Source of the DNA: NAT127 sp041655035
Lineage (GTDB): Bacteria > Pseudomonadota > Gammaproteobacteria > Pseudomonadales > Porticoccaceae
Direction of reading: 5' to 3'
NCBI GenBank assembly: GCA_041655035.1
Contig: JBAZCN010000002.1
Span: 1 to 64,000, forward strand
DNA length: 64,000 bases
The notes beneath the pieces are model-generated. The model saw nothing but the letters and a program-made list of their open reading frames with translations. It searched no databases and was not told where the DNA came from. Shown here in pieces: positions 45,657 through 54,700 of this stretch. Every line of letters begins with the position of its first letter. Position 1 is the first letter of the stretch. Position numbers and translations under genes: made by a program.

Positions 45657-45869
45657 ATGAGTCAGAAATTCAAGGTCAACGATCATGTCAGCTGGAACTC
45701 GGAAGCGGGGCGAGTCAGCGGGACCATCATCAAAGTGCATACTTCGGATACGACCTACAAGGGTCACCCGCGCCGGGCGAGCAAGGACGAGCCCCAGTAC
45801 GAGATCAAAAGCGACAAGTCCGATCACATCGCCATGCACAGGGAAGAAGCCCTGAGAAAGATCCACTGA
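45657..45869 (+). CDS. DUF2945 (HVA1/TUDOR-like) small protein
   Basis: 70 residues, basic. The sequence KFKVNDHVSWNSEAGRVSGTIIKVHT ... YEIKSDKSDHIAMHREEALRKI is typical of the DUF2945 hypervirulence-associated TUDOR-like domain. It is a small beta-barrel fold with no catalytic role established. A DUF488 gene starts two bases after its stop, so the two are co-expressed. Confidence 0.88.
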   Translation: MSQKFKVNDHVSWNSEAGRVSGTIIKVHTSDTTYKGHPRRASKDEPQYEIKSDKSDHIAMHREEALRKIH

Positions 45870-45871
45870 GC

Positions 45872-46489
45872 ATGGCCCAGGCCGGCACCATCTGGACGAT
45901 CGGGCACTCGACGCACTCGATCGAGGCGTTCGTCGCCCTGCTCAAACACTACCAGCTCGAAGCCGTGGCCGACGTCAGGCGCTTTCCCGGCTCACGGCGC
46001 CTGCCGCAGTTCGGCGAAGAGGCACTGCGCTCAGGCCTGCGCAAGCAGGGTATCGATTACCTGCTGATCACCGAACTGGGCGGCCGCCGGCGGCCCGCGG
46101 TGGACTCGGTCAACACCGCCTGGAACAATCCCTCGTTTCGAGGTTATGCCGACCATGTCGGGAGCGCGGAATTCCGTATCGGTCTGGAACGCTTGCAAGG
46201 GCTGGCTGCACAGCGCAGAACCGCGATGATGTGCGCCGAAATCCTCTGGTGGCGATGCCACCGCTCATTGATCTCCGATGTGCTGACGGTCAGCGGGATC
46301 AAGGTGATACACATTCAAGACGAGAGGCACAGCGAAGAACATCCCTTTACCAGGCCCGCACGACTTTATCGGGGCGTGCTGACCTACGATGCGACCAAAG
46401 GCGAGCCGTTGAATGACAAGGAGCGCCGCCATGGGATCCAGGCCCAACCGGATTTCCGGGCAACACGGTCGGGCGACCGCCGTCCTTGA
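45872..46489 (+). CDS. DUF488 family protein
   Basis: 205 residues. Conserved elements of the family are TIGHSTHSIEAFVALLK, ADVRRFPGSRRLPQF, GIDYLLITELGGRR and MMCAEILWWRCHRSLISD, with a Cys and the CHR motif in the last. The family function is unsettled; nucleic-acid or stress links have been proposed. The C-terminal tail after about 175 is poorly conserved. Coupled to the DUF2945 gene. Confidence 0.88.
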   Translation: MAQAGTIWTIGHSTHSIEAFVALLKHYQLEAVADVRRFPGSRRLPQFGEEALRSGLRKQGIDYLLITELGGRRRPAVDSVNTAWNNPSFRGYADHVGSAEFRIGLERLQGLAAQRRTAMMCAEILWWRCHRSLISDVLTVSGIKVIHIQDERHSEEHPFTRPARLYRGVLTYDATKGEPLNDKERRHGIQAQPDFRATRSGDRRP

Positions 46490-46558
46490 CTTTCGTCGGC
46501 GGTATCCCCCAGCGCCGGCTCCAGCTTTTCCCCGTAGGCCGATGTTGGCCTCAGGACT

Positions 46559-46582
46559 CCCCGGCGGCGTTGGCCGCCGGGG
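46559..46582. terminator. GC-rich hairpin between DUF488 and the TonB receptor
   Basis: CCCCGGCGGC (46559-46568) and GCCGCCGGGG (46573-46582) form a 10-bp stem with a GTTG loop between convergent genes. There is no T-run, so it is a possible rather than proven terminator. Confidence 0.5.
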
Positions 46583-46603
46583 GTGCCGGAAGGGGCGGAT
46601 CTC

Positions 46604-49153
46604 CTAATGGCCGTTATCCTCGCCAAAGCGGTAGCGCAGTTGCAGGCCATAGGTTCTGGGTTCGTTGTAGGTGCCCGTCTGTATTCCCAGCGCCGTGATC
46701 AAGCTGTTTGAGCCCACCAGCCATTCGTCGTTCAGCGCGTTACGCACGAAGACACTCAAGTCGAGAGGTTTGCCCAGCACGTTCGCCCAGTCGATGCGCA
46801 GGTTGACGTTGTCGTAGCCTGGCTGATAGCCGAACTTGTCGGGGAAGCTGGCCAGGGCGGTGTCATCCAGCCAGATGCCGCTTTGACGGTAATACTCGGC
46901 ATAAAACGACAGTTGGCCAAGGGCCGGATCAAGCGGCGCCAGGTAGCGAAGACCCACGGTGCCCTGGTGTTCAGCGACCCCCACATAGGGCGACTTGCTG
47001 TTGGCGTAAACTGTGCCGTCGATGGCGGTGGTCGTCCCTGGCCAGCGGGTATTCCTGGCATCCGTCCAGGCATAGTTGAGCATAACCTGGATATTGCCGT
47101 TGAACAGCAACTGGTTTTCCAGTTCGAGGCCGGAAATCTCCGCCTTGGCAATATTGTTGGTCTGGGTCACCACATTGAAGGGTGGGTTGGGGTTTGGCAA
47201 GGTTTCCGAACGCTGGATGTCCTGGTACCAGCTGCGGTAGACCGCCAAGTTAGAGCGCACCATGGTCTGACCCAGTTGCCAGTCGGCCTTCACGCCAAGT
47301 TCGATATCGTCGAGGGTCTCGGGGGCATAGGTCAGCTTGAGTCCCGGGACATCGTTTTCGAACCCGACGGCGCTGGCGTTGATGCCGCCAGGCTTGAATC
47401 CACGCCGGTGGGCGATGTAGATCAGGGTGTCTGGGTTGATTTGGTAGTCCAGGCTCAGTGTCCAGCTGTTGGCGGACTCGTCCATTTTCAGTGTGTTTGC
47501 CGTCGTGCCGAGAGTGGAGCCTTCAGCACCGTGAATGATGGGCACGGACGTTTGGGTCAGCTCGCTCTTGGTGCGGCGGTATCCGGCGGTGAGGCTCAGG
47601 CCCTCTGCGGCGATAGTGGAAAGATCCAGGGTGATCTGGCCGAAAATGCCCGACTGTTCGTTGCGCGTTTTGCTGTCCACGGGATTCAGAAATGTCAGGT
47701 TGTCCAAGGGAACGGAAAAGGCGTTGTTGAAATTCGGGAAAATGGGCACGCGATCATAGGGTGCCTTCACCCGCTCAGTGAAGTATCCCAGTATCCAGCT
47801 ATGGCCACCCTCCATGTCGCCGATAATCTGAAATTCTTCCACCAGGTCGTCGCTGAAAGAGGTGCGGCCAAATTCGCGGGGACGATAGGGTCGCGATGGG
47901 GTCCCCGCCAAGTCATAGCCGGCGGCATAGGTGATGCCATGAGGGTAGCGTGTCGCGCCAAATTCCCTGACGATGTTGGACACCCGGTTGCGGTTGACGG
48001 CAAAAATATTCTTGATGCTGACATCGCCGAACAGAGAGTAATGGCCGATATCCACTGTGGTGATGTTGAAAATCTGCTGGTTTCGACCTCGGGAATGATT
48101 CATCTCGGCAGTGAGGTTGCGGCGCACGGAGCCGCCTCCGGCGACCCGGTCCCGCTCGTCACGCAAGTCCTGCACCAGGCTGTCGATACGGCCGATACGC
48201 TCATCAATACAGGCCTGGCGTGCCATGCCGGCGGGAGCGATGGCGCCGCACAGGCCGGCTGCCGCCTCCCAGCCGGCCCCTGTGCCGGGGCTGGTATTGA
48301 ACATTCCCAGGTCGTCGTTGATGGCCATCAGCACGGCGCCGGTCGGGGTTTCGTCTACATTGTTCTGTTGCAGAAGGGTGTAGCTTTCGAGCCAGTCCGT
48401 CGGCGTGAAATTGATACCGAGGCGATAGGATTCCCGCTCTCGGCTGTCCAGCCACTGCCCGGTACTCCGGCTTTGGGTGAAGCCGTCGCGGCGCTGGATG
48501 TTGACGGCCGCCCGGGCGCTCAATACGCCTTCAACCAGCGGTAGATTGGCGACGCCAGTGGTTTCCTGCAAATCGTAGTTGCCCAGCTTGATGTCCAGGT
48601 ATCCTCCCGGCTCGTCGCGGGGTTTCTGGGGGGCATACAGGACAGCGCCTCCCGTGCTGCTCCGGCCGAACAGGGTTCCCTGTGGCCCCTTCAATACCTG
48701 CACCGAGGCGAGATCAAAAAACTGCACGGTCGAACCGGCGGCACCGGTGGGCTTCAGCGGCACTTCGTTGAAGTAGACCACGACCCCAGCGGGGGTGCCG
48801 TAGGAGGCGCCTTGTCCGCGAATGAAATAGTCCGGCTGACCCCGATTCGCCTGGCCCTGGCGAACCACCAGGCCGGGGACGTGGAACGTCAGGTCGTAAG
48901 GGTTTTCGACGTTTTTTTCGCGGATGGCTTCGGAACCCAGGGCGGTAACAGCCACGGGTACCGATTGAATATCTTCCTCGCGTTTACGGGCGGTCACCAC
49001 GACCTCTTCCAGGATCATCTGGGAAGTTTCATTGGCCTGGGCGTGTATCGGGGTGGTGACGGATGACACCAGGATCGTGAAACCGGCGGCCACTGCGGGT
49101 GGCAGATGTTTTATCGAAACTTGTATACGTGAGTGCTTTCGGATTGTTTTCAT
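46604..49153 (-). CDS. TonB-dependent receptor of the amidase locus
   Basis: 849 residues from the ATG at 49153 (AGGA upstream). Long signal region to about residue 38 (SSVTTPIHAQA), a TonB box-like stretch ILEEVVVTARKRE, plug with IRGQGASYGTPAGVVVYFNEVP and VQVLKGPQGTLFGRSSTGGAVLY, and a barrel ending in YGLQLRYRFGEDNGH. This subclass, with VVVTARKREE, is abundant in sphingomonads and marine gammaproteobacteria. It lies 110 bases downstream of a Tat amidase gene; the substrate is probably the amide or ester source that enzyme handles. Siderophore uptake is an alternative. Confidence 0.9.
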   Translation of the reverse strand: MKTIRKHSRIQVSIKHLPPAVAAGFTILVSSVTTPIHAQANETSQMILEEVVVTARKREEDIQSVPVAVTALGSEAIREKNVENPYDLTFHVPGLVVRQGQANRGQPDYFIRGQGASYGTPAGVVVYFNEVPLKPTGAAGSTVQFFDLASVQVLKGPQGTLFGRSSTGGAVLYAPQKPRDEPGGYLDIKLGNYDLQETTGVANLPLVEGVLSARAAVNIQRRDGFTQSRSTGQWLDSRERESYRLGINFTPTDWLESYTLLQQNNVDETPTGAVLMAINDDLGMFNTSPGTGAGWEAAAGLCGAIAPAGMARQACIDERIGRIDSLVQDLRDERDRVAGGGSVRRNLTAEMNHSRGRNQQIFNITTVDIGHYSLFGDVSIKNIFAVNRNRVSNIVREFGATRYPHGITYAAGYDLAGTPSRPYRPREFGRTSFSDDLVEEFQIIGDMEGGHSWILGYFTERVKAPYDRVPIFPNFNNAFSVPLDNLTFLNPVDSKTRNEQSGIFGQITLDLSTIAAEGLSLTAGYRRTKSELTQTSVPIIHGAEGSTLGTTANTLKMDESANSWTLSLDYQINPDTLIYIAHRRGFKPGGINASAVGFENDVPGLKLTYAPETLDDIELGVKADWQLGQTMVRSNLAVYRSWYQDIQRSETLPNPNPPFNVVTQTNNIAKAEISGLELENQLLFNGNIQVMLNYAWTDARNTRWPGTTTAIDGTVYANSKSPYVGVAEHQGTVGLRYLAPLDPALGQLSFYAEYYRQSGIWLDDTALASFPDKFGYQPGYDNVNLRIDWANVLGKPLDLSVFVRNALNDEWLVGSNSLITALGIQTGTYNEPRTYGLQLRYRFGEDNGH

Positions 49154-49263
49154 GATTATTCCTGCTGCTTCGACGTGTCGGCCTGTGTCCAATGCCGGAC
49201 ACGGCTATGGGGGCGCGCCGTGGCCGGCGCGCCAAGGTTTATTCCAGTGGGTGGGTGAGGCTG

Positions 49264-50814
49264 CTAGATTGCCAACTGAGGGTGGTGGTCCATCCACGGC
49301 TGGATCATGGAAAACGCCTGGGCTGCCCGCATGACCTTCACATCGGCAAAACGCGGGCCGATGATCTGCAGGCCGACAGGCATGCCATCCACAAAGCCGC
49401 AGGGAACGGACGCTGCCGGCAGACCCAGGATATTGGCGAGATAGGTGTAGCAGGTGCTGATATGGTTCGCGTAGTAAGGGTCGGTGTAGGGCTGATCCCA
49501 TTCTCCCGCCGGCACCTCGGGGGCGATGATGCCGAGGGTCGGTGTGCAGATCAGATCATGCTCGGCAAAAATACCCTCTATCCAGCGAAGCACGTCCGCT
49601 CGATCCTCAAGCATGCGGATTTCGTCTTCCTTGCCGATGGCGGGGCTGTTCCTTGCGGTTTCGAGCAGTTTCCTGAGCGGCGGAGTCAGTTGTTCCTGTT
49701 CCTCCGGGCTGTAAGCCATAAGGACCTCGCCAACCCGGTTTGAGGATTGATTCACCGTCATGAAGACGCGCCATGCTTTTTCATCCGGGAGGAGTATGTT
49801 GGGAGCATCCACGATGGCGCCGGCTTCCGTAAACCGGGCCGCTGCTTTCTCTACCTTGTCGACTACCCGGGCGTCGAGAATGGGGATCAGGCCAAAGTCG
49901 CGGGTCCAGGCGATGCGATAACCGGCCACACCGTTGTCCAGATCGCCGAGAAAGTCCGGGGCCGGCCTCTCGATGGAGCTGGGGTCCAGAGGGTGGAATC
50001 CAGCCATGACCTGGAGAATCGTGGCGGCATCCCTGACATGTACCGCCACTGGCCCTGTGGAGGTGGTGTTGACGCTGCGGGGAATTCTCAAAGGGATCAG
50101 CCCGGCGCTTGGCTGCATGCCAAAAACCCCGTTATAGCAGGACGGTATGCGTGTCGAACCGCCGCCATCGCTGCCCACGCCCATTGCCGAGATCCCGGCG
50201 GCGACGGCCGCGCCCGCGCCGCCACTGGAGGCGCCCGAAATACGTTTGATATTCCAGGGGTTGAATGTTTCTCCGGCCACCGTGTTCTTGGTGCGGGGAA
50301 ACTTGCCGAATTCAGGGGTATTGGTTTTACCGAGAATGATGGCCCCCGCCTCGCGCAGCCTTTCCACCGATACCTCATCGCGGGAGGGAATAAAGTTCCG
50401 GTAGATTTCGGAGCCATGTGTACTGCGCAAGCCCTTCGTTTCGGTCAGATCCTTGATGGAGATTGGCAGGCCATGGAGCGGCCCCAGTGGTTTTCCCTTC
50501 ATGACGCGGTCTTCCGCGATTCTCGCCTGAGCCATGGCTCCTTCCGGGTCAACGGTGATATAGGAATTGATGATCGGATCAATCCGTGCGATGCGATCGA
50601 GGAAGTAGCGGGTGAGCTCTACCGGTGACAGGGCCTTGCTGGCAATCATGTCACGGAGCTCCCAGCCCGGCGTCCAGGCGAGATCGGCTGATCTGCTGGT
50701 TTTGATCGGGGCCGCCATGGCCCCGGCAGTGTTGGCTGCCAGAAGAGCCGCTGATCCCGCTTTCAGCAGGGTCCTGCGGGTGATGCCGCCATGTTTATCA
50801 TCATTATTGTTCAT
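49264..50814 (-). CDS. Tat-exported amidase (amidase signature family)
   Basis: 516 residues. A twin-arginine signal TRRTLLKAGSAALLAANTAGAMAA (about 12-35) points to the periplasm. The Ser-cisSer-Lys triad is K121 (ISIKDL), S196 (SGASSGG) and S220 (GSDGGGSTRIPS). It hydrolyses an amide bond; the natural substrate cannot be told from sequence. It is transcribed toward a TonB receptor and divergently from a TetR regulator, forming an uptake-and-hydrolysis locus. Confidence 0.93.
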   Translation of the reverse strand: MNNNDDKHGGITRRTLLKAGSAALLAANTAGAMAAPIKTSRSADLAWTPGWELRDMIASKALSPVELTRYFLDRIARIDPIINSYITVDPEGAMAQARIAEDRVMKGKPLGPLHGLPISIKDLTETKGLRSTHGSEIYRNFIPSRDEVSVERLREAGAIILGKTNTPEFGKFPRTKNTVAGETFNPWNIKRISGASSGGAGAAVAAGISAMGVGSDGGGSTRIPSCYNGVFGMQPSAGLIPLRIPRSVNTTSTGPVAVHVRDAATILQVMAGFHPLDPSSIERPAPDFLGDLDNGVAGYRIAWTRDFGLIPILDARVVDKVEKAAARFTEAGAIVDAPNILLPDEKAWRVFMTVNQSSNRVGEVLMAYSPEEQEQLTPPLRKLLETARNSPAIGKEDEIRMLEDRADVLRWIEGIFAEHDLICTPTLGIIAPEVPAGEWDQPYTDPYYANHISTCYTYLANILGLPAASVPCGFVDGMPVGLQIIGPRFADVKVMRAAQAFSMIQPWMDHHPQLAI

Positions 50815-50934
50815 CGTGGTTCCTCATACTGAATGGAGATTGGGGTGACGGTTGGTTTTTATCGCCTGATATGCACTGGTCATCCTGGCTGGCACCCCAT
50901 GCTGTAGCGGTGTGGCTATAATATGACCAGATAC

Positions 50935-50946
50935 CGAACCGTTTCG
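50935..50946. promoter_or_regulatory. Operator candidate between the amidase and tetR-type genes
   Basis: CGAACCGTTTCG is an imperfect palindrome (10 of 12 positions symmetric). It lies 12 bases after a TATAAT (50917-50922) in the 283-base divergent gap. A plausible site for the adjacent TetR-type repressor, by position only. Confidence 0.4.
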
Positions 50947-51097
50947 TGTCTTACTTGCTCCGGGCAGTGGTGTCAACGGAGCAGTGCGGCCTCCACAAGC
51001 GTGGCCTTGACGTCTCGTGAGTGAGATGCTTCGGATGCAATAAAGTGAGGAGCTGGTTACAGTACACGGATTGTTTATGCCGATCGCAGGGTATCCC

Positions 51098-51715
51098 ATG
51101 AATAGGAAAACCAAATCGCCCAAGGAGCTATCGCAGGAAAGACTCGGTGTTTTGTTGGCTGTGGCGGCCAATGAATTCCTGGACAAGGGATACAGCGGTT
51201 GCTCGATCGATCACATTTCGCGGGAGTCCGGTGTTAGCAAAAGCACCATTTATCGCCACTTTTCGGGTAAGGAGGAACTGTTCGAGGCGGTCCATGAGCA
51301 GATCGCCGATGAGCATTCGGCCCTGATCGGCGCCTTTGCCATGGATACCGAGAAGCCGGCTGAGACCCTGAAAAAACTTGCCCGCCATATTCGCAGCAGC
51401 TGTGTCATACCCCGTTATCTGGAATTCTTCCGGCTTCTGATCGCCGAGTCGGGACGGTTGCCCGAGATGACGGAGCGACTCAGATCCCGGGGCTTTTCCA
51501 CAGCGCTTGGCGATATCACCACCTATTTTGAAGAACTCATTGCCGAGGGGCGAATGGAACATCCGGATCCACGCCAGGCAGCGTTGATGTTCTACGCTCT
51601 GGCAAGGGGCAATTTTCGTCCGTTTCTTGAGAAGGACAAGGATCTCGATCAGGAGCTCCGGCGAATCGATATGGATGTGGATGTATTCCTCAGGGGATGC
51701 CATATTCAGCCCTGA
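51098..51715 (+). CDS. TetR family transcriptional regulator
   Basis: 205 residues from the ATG at 51098 (GCAGGG upstream); an ATG at 51077 and a TTG at 51071 are alternatives. N-terminal helix-turn-helix DHISRESGVSKSTIYRHFSGKEELFEAV (about 38-65) and a helical ligand domain. Likely repressor of the divergent amidase-TonB receptor genes. An ABC transporter operon begins 131 bases downstream in the same direction and could also be a target. Confidence 0.9.
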   Translation: MNRKTKSPKELSQERLGVLLAVAANEFLDKGYSGCSIDHISRESGVSKSTIYRHFSGKEELFEAVHEQIADEHSALIGAFAMDTEKPAETLKKLARHIRSSCVIPRYLEFFRLLIAESGRLPEMTERLRSRGFSTALGDITTYFEELIAEGRMEHPDPRQAALMFYALARGNFRPFLEKDKDLDQELRRIDMDVDVFLRGCHIQP

Positions 51716-51846
51716 ACAGCCTCCGGTGAACAGCCCTCCGGTTGCCAACACATCCCGCCCGGTTTATTGTCGAGCCCCTGTCAGGTCGCTATCGCCTTGC
51801 CTCCGGTGCGGGTGGTTATCCCCGCCAAAACTAAGGACCACTGCCC

Positions 51847-52818
51847 ATGAAAAACCGTCTCGCCGGTCTAGTTGTGCTCATTGGCCTGTGCCTGGCGTTG
51901 GCCGGCTGTGACAACAACCCGACCGATGTGCCGACGGTGGGTTTCGTCGACGCCTTCGAAGACAGCACCATCGGCCAGGCTCGGGAGGGCTTTCTGGAGG
52001 CCCTGCGGGAAGCTGGCCTGTCGGAGCAGGACGGCACCCTGAAACTGATCTACCGCAACGCCCAGGGCGACATCCCCACGCTGACCCAGATCGTTCGCTA
52101 TCTGATTGCCGAGAAGGTCTCGCTGCTGGCCACCAGCCCGTCGCTCTCCACCATCACCGCCATCCAGAACACCCGCGACGTGCCGGTGTTCATGATGGTT
52201 GCGCCGACACCCGAGCTGATGCAGGTGCGCGACGCCGAGGGCAGGGATCCGCCCAACCTGTTCGGGGTCGGCGAGGACCTGGCGTACATCGACACCTCGT
52301 TCGCGATGATCCCGCAACTGGTGCGCCCACGGGGAGAGAGGCTGCGCGTCGGCCTGCTCTACAATCAGTCGGAGCCGCAGTCCGTGTTCGCCTACGAGCG
52401 CCTGTCGGCGCTCGCCGGGAGTCTCGGTATCACCTTGGTGGCCAGGCCGGTGAACACCACCGCCGACGTCCATCTGGTAACCGGTGCGCTGCTCAACGAA
52501 CGGATCGACGCCTTCTTCGCCAATCCCGACAACACCGTGTTCGGCGCCTTCGAAACCATCCTCAAATCCTGCAACGCCGCGGGAGTGCCGATTTTCACCA
52601 GCGAGGCGGGACTGGTGGCGCGCGGTGCGGTCGCCGCCTATGGCGCCGACATCTACCAGTGGGGCTACCAGGCCGGGCAGCAGGCGGCGCGATTCATCCG
52701 CGACGGCTCCGAGGGCCTCGGCTGGGAGATGGTCCGGTTGCGCCGCCAGGTCTACAACCCCGAGGTCGCGGAGCGCTTTGGCCTGGTCATTCCGGATGGT
52801 TTCGAGCCCATTCACTGA
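51847..52818 (+). CDS. ABC transporter substrate-binding lipoprotein (PF04392-like)
   Basis: 323 residues. Clear lipoprotein signal LALAGC (Cys at 21). The binding fold resembles the ABC_sub_bind/TrpX group (VGFVDAFEDSTIGQAREGFLEAL, LIAEKVSLLATSPSLSTITAIQ, DAFFANPDNTVFGAFETILKSC). Start ATG preceded by AGGA. Its stop overlaps the permease start (TGATG). TrpX-type proteins bind aromatic amino acids; the ligand here is unknown. Confidence 0.88.
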   Translation: MKNRLAGLVVLIGLCLALAGCDNNPTDVPTVGFVDAFEDSTIGQAREGFLEALREAGLSEQDGTLKLIYRNAQGDIPTLTQIVRYLIAEKVSLLATSPSLSTITAIQNTRDVPVFMMVAPTPELMQVRDAEGRDPPNLFGVGEDLAYIDTSFAMIPQLVRPRGERLRVGLLYNQSEPQSVFAYERLSALAGSLGITLVARPVNTTADVHLVTGALLNERIDAFFANPDNTVFGAFETILKSCNAAGVPIFTSEAGLVARGAVAAYGADIYQWGYQAGQQAARFIRDGSEGLGWEMVRLRRQVYNPEVAERFGLVIPDGFEPIH

Positions 52819-53687
52819 TGACCTTTTATCTTTCGGCACTGGTTCTCGGCCTCTGCCTGTCGGCGATGGGCCTGGGCATTTTCATCACCATGAAGATTTT
52901 CCGCATTCCCGACATCACCACCGACGGCAGTTACACCCTCGGCGCGGCCGTTACCGCCGTCGCCCTGGTCAATGGCTGGCCGCTGCCCGCCACCCTCGCG
53001 GCCAGCGTCGCCGCGGGAGCGCTGGCGGGAGTGGCCACCGGACTGGTACACACCCGCCTCCACATCGAGGCCCTGCTGGCCGGCATTCTGGTGATGACCG
53101 GCCTCTACTCCATCAATCTCAGCGTCCTCGGGCGCTCCAACATTCCGCTGGTCAGTGTCGACACCATTTTTGGCCGGCTGGGGGTGTTCGAGAGTACCGT
53201 CTACAACGAACTATGGGTCGGGCTGGTGTTCATACTGGTGCTCGGCAGCCTGGTGGCGTACTTTCTGCGCACCGATTTCGGCATCGCCATGCGCGCCACC
53301 GGCAGCAGTGAATCCATGACCCGCGCCATGGGCGTCGACATCCGCCGCATGAAGGTAATCGGCCTCGCCGTTGCCAACGCCCTCACCGCCCTCAGCGGAT
53401 TTCTCGTCGCCCAGTACCAGCATTTCACCGATATCAACATGGGCATCGGCATCGTGCTGGTGGGCCTCGGCTCGGTGCTGATCGGCGATGCGGTGATCCG
53501 CTGGTTCGGCATTCGCGGCATCGGCTGGCAGCTGCTCACGGTGGTGGTCGGCTGCATTCTTTTCCAGATGGTGCTGGCCGCGGCGCTGTCACTCGGTGTG
53601 AATCCCAATTTCCTCAAGCTGGTCACCGCGGTATGCGTGCTGGCCATCGTCGGCCTGCCCCGGCTATTGCAGCGGGAGGTGCGCTGA
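52818..53687 (+). CDS. ABC transporter permease (LivH/RbsC-like superfamily)
   Basis: 289 residues from the ATG at 52818 overlapping the upstream stop (TGATG). About eight helices; the conserved opening is GIFITMKIFRIPDITTDGSYTLGAAVTAVAL, as in permeases paired with TrpX-type binding proteins. Forms the membrane channel with the ATPase whose gene begins immediately after its stop. Confidence 0.9.
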   Translation: MTFYLSALVLGLCLSAMGLGIFITMKIFRIPDITTDGSYTLGAAVTAVALVNGWPLPATLAASVAAGALAGVATGLVHTRLHIEALLAGILVMTGLYSINLSVLGRSNIPLVSVDTIFGRLGVFESTVYNELWVGLVFILVLGSLVAYFLRTDFGIAMRATGSSESMTRAMGVDIRRMKVIGLAVANALTALSGFLVAQYQHFTDINMGIGIVLVGLGSVLIGDAVIRWFGIRGIGWQLLTVVVGCILFQMVLAAALSLGVNPNFLKLVTAVCVLAIVGLPRLLQREVR

Positions 53688-54437
53688 ATGATAGCCCTGG
53701 AGGGTGTCGGCAAGACCTTCAACGCCGGTGGGGCCGCCGAAGTCCGGGCGCTGCAGCCCACCGCGCTGTACCTTGCCGCCGGCACCTTCCTGGTGTTGGT
53801 CGGCGGCAATGGATCGGGGAAGACCACGCTGCTCGACATCGTTTCGGGGGCATTGCCGGCCAGTGGCGGGCGGGTGCTCATCAAGGGGGTCGACGTCACC
53901 GCCCTGCCGGAACACCGTCGCAGCCGCTGGGTCGCCCGGGTGTTTCAGAACCCGCTGGCGGGCACCGCCTCCGATCTGACCGTGCTCGACAATTTTCGCC
54001 TCGCGGCGCTGCGCACCCGCGCCAAGAGGCTGGTCATCGGCGTCGACGAGGCATTTCGTCGCCAAGTGCGCGAGCGGATCGCGGAACTCGGCCTGGGCCT
54101 GGAGGACAAGCTGCACCAGCCCATGGGCGCGCTCTCCGGTGGCCAACGCCAGGCCCTGACTTTGTTGATGAGCGTGATGGACCACACCGATATCCTGCTG
54201 CTCGACGAACCGACGGCGGCCCTCGATCCCCATTCCGCGCGGATGGTGCTGCGCCTTGCCGACCGCCTGATCGCGGAGCGGAAACTCACCGCGATTTTCA
54301 TCACCCACAATCTGAGCGAGGCGATGGCGCTGGGCAGCCGCCTGATACAGCTCGACCGCGGCCGCATCGTCCGCGACCTGGACGGCGCCGCAAAGCGCGC
54401 GCTGCGGCTGGAGGAGATGCAGCGCTGGTTTGGCTGA
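53688..54437 (+). CDS. ABC transporter ATP-binding protein
   Basis: 249 residues, ATG directly after the permease TGA. Walker A VGGNGSGKTTLLD, signature ALSGGQRQALTLLMSV, Walker B ILLLDEPTAALDP, switch His in FITHNLSEA. Complete importer ATPase. The 263 bases that follow hold no gene and lead to a sensor gene in the same direction. Confidence 0.94.
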   Translation: MIALEGVGKTFNAGGAAEVRALQPTALYLAAGTFLVLVGGNGSGKTTLLDIVSGALPASGGRVLIKGVDVTALPEHRRSRWVARVFQNPLAGTASDLTVLDNFRLAALRTRAKRLVIGVDEAFRRQVRERIAELGLGLEDKLHQPMGALSGGQRQALTLLMSVMDHTDILLLDEPTAALDPHSARMVLRLADRLIAERKLTAIFITHNLSEAMALGSRLIQLDRGRIVRDLDGAAKRALRLEEMQRWFG

Positions 54438-54700
54438 GGCGCTGTCCGGCGTCGGCCGGGGGCGGTCACTCGCCGGACCGGCGCAGCCGTTCCAGCGGCG
54501 TTAGCTGGTTGAAATCCGGCAGCCGTGAGGCCGCCGCGTCGGGGCGCAGCACTGTTTGACAACGTCGGGTTGAGCGTTAAAAATGACCGGGCTCCCTCAG
54601 GACGCCTGCTGCGACCGGTTCCCGGCGAGTGGGACACTATCTGTCTGTTTTTCGCCGCAACAATAACAGAAACCGCGAAATGACTAGCGAGGACACTGGA

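Noticed and set aside
46559..46582. GC hairpin as a riboswitch or attenuator for the TonB receptor.
   Set aside because: It lies beyond the 3' end of the receptor gene, between convergent genes, so it cannot act in that leader.
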